A DNA stretch of 5,687 nucleotides from CAZJHD01 sp964545855 (GTDB taxonomy: Bacteria; Planctomycetota; UBA1135; JACQFD01). Positions 4,779-5,687 of the stretch are shown here, in pieces. Every line of letters begins with the position of its first letter. Position 1 is the stretch's first letter. The position numbers and the translations under genes are program-made. The notes below the pieces were generated by a model that was not told where the DNA came from, did no database searches, and saw only the letters and a list, made by a program, of their open reading frames with translations. Location of the stretch: contig CAZJHD010000113.1 in the NCBI GenBank assembly GCA_964545855.1, forward strand, positions 1-5,687, given 5' to 3'.

Positions 4779-5687
4779 ATGCTCCGTGCTCCCTCGATCG
4801 CCGCCCTCGCGCTTCTCCTCGCACTCGCTCCCCCGGCCGCATTCGGCCAGCTCGTCGTCGATCAAGTGCTCGTCAAGGCCGTCGACGCGGCGACGCCGGA
4901 CGAGCACCCGCTCCTCCTTCGTTTCGACCGGAAGCTCCGTCTCCTGGGCTCGACTGACCTCAAGCCCCTCGGCATGAGCGGCTGGGCCTCGGATCAGACG
5001 GTCGCGCTCACGAACCGCGGCCAGATCTGGACCTCCGTCCCCTGCGGCGGAGCCTGCAAGCGAGTCGTCCGCCTCGCGAGCACCGGGGCGACCCAGCTCA
5101 CCGTGAATCTCTCGCACTTCCCCGACGTCCTCGCCGTCGATCGGACGGGCGCAGCGTTCGTCCTGACGTTCGGCACGGGAGGCGGCCTCGGTCCCGTGAT
5201 CAAGCTCGGCACGAACGGCCAAGTCCTCTGGACGAATCCTGCGAGCACTTCTGGTCTCGCCAATCAGCTCCCTGTGAGTCTGGCGATCACTCCCGACCAG
5301 ATGGTCTGGGTCGGCGGACACCATTTCGTGGGGACGTTCGAGACGGCCTGGGCTCGCCGGTTGAGCGGCGTGGACGGCTCGGTCGTGGCGACCTTCGAGC
5401 ATTGGTTCGGCATCTGGCCCACTGGCTCGTTCTTCAACAGGCTCCAAGCCTCACCAGACGCGAACGCATGGATGCTCCTCGGCGGACTCGCCTTCTCGGG
5501 CCCGGGAGGAGTCATGGGCAAGTTCGTCCTCACGGATGGTTCTGCGGAGCTCGGGGCCGTCTTCACCCCTGGATTCGGCGACCCCGACGGCGCCCGCGTC
5601 GATTCCTTGGGGCGACCATGGATGGTCGTGGAGGTGAACGACTACAGCCACCTCGTCTGCTTCGATCCCGTCACGGGTGGCCAGGGC
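4779..5687 (+). CDS. Secreted protein with beta-propeller-like repeats (3' partial)
   Basis: The frame is open from ATG 4779 to the window end (303 codons, no stop seen). Residues 1-23 form a classic signal peptide: MLRAP, a Leu/Ala core, then APPAAFG with cleavage likely before QLVVDQ. The rest shows repeating units of about 40-50 residues with the pattern hydrophobic-strand, D/P-x-G/Q, strand, GG or similar turn, strand, GxV. Examples are VLAVDRTGAAFVLTFGTGG (118-136), SLAITPDQMVWVGG (167-180), RLQASPDANAWMLLGG (221-236) and ARVDSLGRPWMVVEV (272-286). This resembles NHL, Vgb or YncE-like propellers, with about five blades visible; no enzyme motif can be assigned. Cys89 and Cys93 could form a disulfide once exported. 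The start is chosen for the signal peptide; no Shine-Dalgarno is visible before it. It lies 51 bp after the FG-GAP gene in the same direction, so co-transcription is plausible. Exact family and function unknown. Confidence 0.82.
   Translation, partial: MLRAPSIAALALLLALAPPAAFGQLVVDQVLVKAVDAATPDEHPLLLRFDRKLRLLGSTDLKPLGMSGWASDQTVALTNRGQIWTSVPCGGACKRVVRLASTGATQLTVNLSHFPDVLAVDRTGAAFVLTFGTGGGLGPVIKLGTNGQVLWTNPASTSGLANQLPVSLAITPDQMVWVGGHHFVGTFETAWARRLSGVDGSVVATFEHWFGIWPTGSFFNRLQASPDANAWMLLGGLAFSGPGGVMGKFVLTDGSAELGAVFTPGFGDPDGARVDSLGRPWMVVEVNDYSHLVCFDPVTGGQG

Noticed and set aside
4725..4781. Fusion of the FG-GAP gene to the next gene by reading through TAG 4725-4727, since both are in the same frame
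   Set aside because: The next gene begins with its own clear signal peptide at 4779, and the linking 17 codons look non-coding.
4329..5447. Minus-strand open frame of 372 codons
   Set aside because: Antisense shadow of the FG-GAP 3' end and the second secreted gene, with biased charged composition and no recognisable motif.

Overview
The window is a very GC-rich, fully plus-strand bacterial segment. Codons end almost always in G or C, leucine is mostly CTC, GTG starts occur, and the downstream proteins carry Sec-type signal peptides. This suits a high-GC bacterium with a rich set of secreted beta-propeller proteins (Myxococcota-, Acidobacteriota- or Planctomycetota-like). The sequence does not decide the phylum, and no rRNA, tRNA, IS element or CRISPR array is visible.

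Layout. Positions 1-244 hold the last 80 codons of an unidentified helical, charged protein. It overlaps by four bases (GTGA) with a 429-aa MFS exporter-type permease (241-1530), which overlaps by another GTGA with a second, paralogous 424-aa MFS permease (1527-2801). These three genes look like one translationally coupled operon. After an 88-bp gap with a candidate promoter, a hairpin and a very strong Shine-Dalgarno (AGGAGGT), an ATG at 2890 opens a reading frame that runs straight into a (GA)12 tract (2917-2940) and stops at 3003. The body of a large FG-GAP/integrin-like beta-propeller protein lies in another frame, ending at 4727. In that frame the sequence is open from 2802 and encodes a convincing signal peptide at about 2985-3035, but it has no ATG, GTG or TTG before 3093. 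A 51-bp gap follows, then a secreted protein with propeller-like repeats (from 4779) that runs off the window.

Main result. The strong start site and the signal peptide plus propeller body are out of frame by exactly what one GA unit would correct. With 11 (or 14) GA units the ATG at 2890 would encode a continuous 611-aa secreted FG-GAP protein; with 12 it makes a 37-aa dead-end peptide; with 13 it stops at 2957-2959. This is the architecture of a contingency (phase-variable) locus, seen here in the OFF state. A one-unit sequencing or assembly error in the dinucleotide tract is the main alternative.

How the genes may work together. The permease pair probably exports small molecules across the inner membrane. 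The two downstream genes encode exported or surface propeller proteins and look like a separate unit, with visibly looser third-position composition. Nothing in the sequence ties the two halves functionally.
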